This document shows positions 25,100 to 26,146 of a stretch of 26,146 bases of DNA, piece by piece. Source of the stretch: Rhodospirillaceae bacterium (lineage in GTDB: Bacteria; Pseudomonadota; Alphaproteobacteria; UBA8366). Numbering within the stretch: the stretch's first letter is position 1; every line of letters begins with the position of its first letter. The position numbers and the translations under genes are program-made. The notes beneath the pieces are model-generated. The model was not told where the DNA came from and did no database searches. It saw nothing but the letters and a program-made list of their open reading frames with translations. The stretch lies in the NCBI GenBank assembly GCA_002718015.1, contig PBCW01000076.1, forward strand, positions 1-26,146, in the 5' to 3' direction.

Positions 25100-26146
25100 T
25101 CATATTGCATCACCGGGAACATAGACTGAGCCATCCATCAACACCCTCGCGCTTCTGCTCATACTTATCCGGATGACTCGCCACTCTCCCGCAGAGTTGG
25201 TCACTGCTGCGCCGACCTTCATGGTGCCTGATGGGTGTCCGAATTCTAATTCCTTCAGCTCTCCGCCACCGGCGGCCAGATTGACCAGCGTTCCCGGGAT
25301 GGCGGCGGCGGCACCGATTGCGACCGCCGCAGTTCCCATCATGGCATGATGCAAGGCTCCCATAGATAGAGCCCGAACTAGGAGGTCGATCTGGTCCGCG
25401 CTGACGAGCGTGCCACTCGAGGCAGTATAGGATTTGGCGGGGGCGACGAATGCTATTTTGGGCGTGTGCTGCCTTTGGGCCACTTCCGCCAGTGTATCGA
25501 CCAGACCCATTTTCAGCGCACCGTGCGCGCGGATGACTTCAAATTTCTGCAGCATGGCGGAGTCGCCGTTGATGGCCTCCTGTAACTCAGTACCATTGCA
25601 GCCGAGGTCGCTGGCGTTGAGAAAAATCGTCGGAATCCCCGCGTTGATTAGGGTGACCTCCAGTGACCCTATGCCGGCAATCTCAAGCTGGTCTGTCAGA
25701 TTGCCAGTAGGGAACAAGGCCTCCTCATCATCTACCGGATCGCGAAAGTCCACTCGCATTTTAGCGGCAGGAAAGGTCACGCCATCTAGTTCAAAACTTC
25801 CGGTTTCCTGTACCTTTCCCGCATTGACCGGCACGTGCACGATGAGGGTCTTGCAGATATTGAGCTGCCAGATGCGGACAGCAACAACCCCATCCTCAGG
25901 TATGCGCGCCTTATCGACCAGACCGCGGCTGATGGCTAAACTGCCCACCGCTGCGGTGAGGTTGCCGCAGTTACCGCTCCAATCAATGAAGGGTCTGTCA
26001 ATAGCGATCTGACCAAACAGATAGTCCACATCATGGTTAGGCTTTTCGCTTCTGGAGAGGATAACAGTCTTACTGGTGCTTGAAGTCGCACCGCCCATCC
26101 CGTCTATCTGTTTGCCATAAGGGTCAGGACTCCCAACAACCCGCAT
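25100..26146 (-). CDS. prpF: PrpF-family isomerase (2-methylaconitate or 4-oxalomesaconate type), 5'-truncated
   Basis: 348 residues visible; the N-terminus lies beyond the right edge, as the family starts with about 45 more residues before GSPDPYG. Typical motifs are GSPDPYGKQIDGMGGATSST followed by SK, LFGQIAIDRPFIDWSGNCGN, and NASDLGCNGTEL. The Lys in the STSK stretch and the Cys of NCGN correspond to the acid/base pair of PrpF. Family members move a double bond or change its geometry: 2-methylaconitate in the 2-methylcitrate cycle of propionate use, or 4-oxalomesaconate in gallate/protocatechuate breakdown. The neighbours (prpC, acnD or lig/gal genes) are outside the window, so the substrate is open. 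GC content is visibly higher than in all other genes here. Confidence 0.88.
   Translation of the reverse strand: MRVVGSPDPYGKQIDGMGGATSSTSKTVILSRSEKPNHDVDYLFGQIAIDRPFIDWSGNCGNLTAAVGSLAISRGLVDKARIPEDGVVAVRIWQLNICKTLIVHVPVNAGKVQETGSFELDGVTFPAAKMRVDFRDPVDDEEALFPTGNLTDQLEIAGIGSLEVTLINAGIPTIFLNASDLGCNGTELQEAINGDSAMLQKFEVIRAHGALKMGLVDTLAEVAQRQHTPKIAFVAPAKSYTASSGTLVSADQIDLLVRALSMGALHHAMMGTAAVAIGAAAAIPGTLVNLAAGGGELKELEFGHPSGTMKVGAAVTNSAGEWRVIRISMSRSARVLMDGSVYVPGDAI

Noticed and set aside
25434..26012. 192-codon plus-strand ORF
   Set aside because: Antisense to prpF; long open shadow frames are expected in GC-rich genes, and prpF motifs are clear on the minus strand.

Overview
The window is almost entirely a flagellar gene cluster of the polar, gammaproteobacterial type (Vibrio/Pseudomonas-like order). 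It has about 43-45% GC by eye and AT-leaning codon use. The content (sigma-54-driven operons, flhA-flhF-flhG-fliA in one block, a flgP/flgT pair) suggests a motile, probably aquatic gammaproteobacterium with a polar flagellum. The genus cannot be told from the window. It is cut at both ends: the left edge lies inside a TPR/radical-SAM gene and the right edge inside a prpF-family gene.

Layout. (1) 1-1212: 3' part of a TPR + radical SAM/SPASM protein. (2) 1213-2218: about 1 kb with no convincing large gene; it holds a possible 46-codon minus-strand ORF, two hairpins and, at its right end, a sigma-54 promoter. (3) 2219-8952: a sigma-54 activator of FlrC/FleR type without a receiver domain, then fliE, fliF, fliG, fliH, fliI and fliJ (MS ring, rotor, export ATPase). 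(4) A second sigma-54 promoter at 8954-8969, then fliK, fliL, fliM, fliN, fliO, fliP, fliQ, fliR and flhB (hook-length control, C ring, export gate), followed by an unrecognised membrane coiled-coil protein (15641-16501). (5) Minus strand, 21347 down to 16519: flhA, flhF, flhG, fliA behind a third sigma-54 promoter (21424-21439). (6) Plus strand, 21595-24884: flgP-like lipoprotein, flgT-like periplasmic protein, a small secreted LysM/FimV-like protein, and an unrecognised tail-anchored protein; a sigma-28-like promoter precedes flgP. (7) 25100-26146, minus strand: prpF-family isomerase with clearly higher GC than the rest.

How the parts fit. Three GG-N10-GC sigma-54 promoters of nearly the same sequence (TGGCMT-N5-TTGCT) stand before the three core operons, one of them in front of the activator gene itself. 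The operon behind the third makes FliA, which would read late promoters such as the candidate before flgP. FlgP, FlgT and the LysM-like protein would work at the outer membrane and peptidoglycan around the basal body. No flagellin, fliD, fliS, motAB, cheYZ, fleQ/flrA or fleS/flrB is in the window.

Most unusual points: FlhF keeps its P-loop but has lost the other recognisable GTPase motifs, and its partner FlhG lacks the N-terminal DQAxxLR activator motif. The sigma-54 activator has no receiver domain and no kinase gene beside it. FlhB has NPNH in place of the NPTH autocleavage site. Two genes, one between flhB and fliA and one after the LysM gene, have no function I can name. I found no tRNA, rRNA, insertion sequence, CRISPR array or convincing intrinsic terminator.
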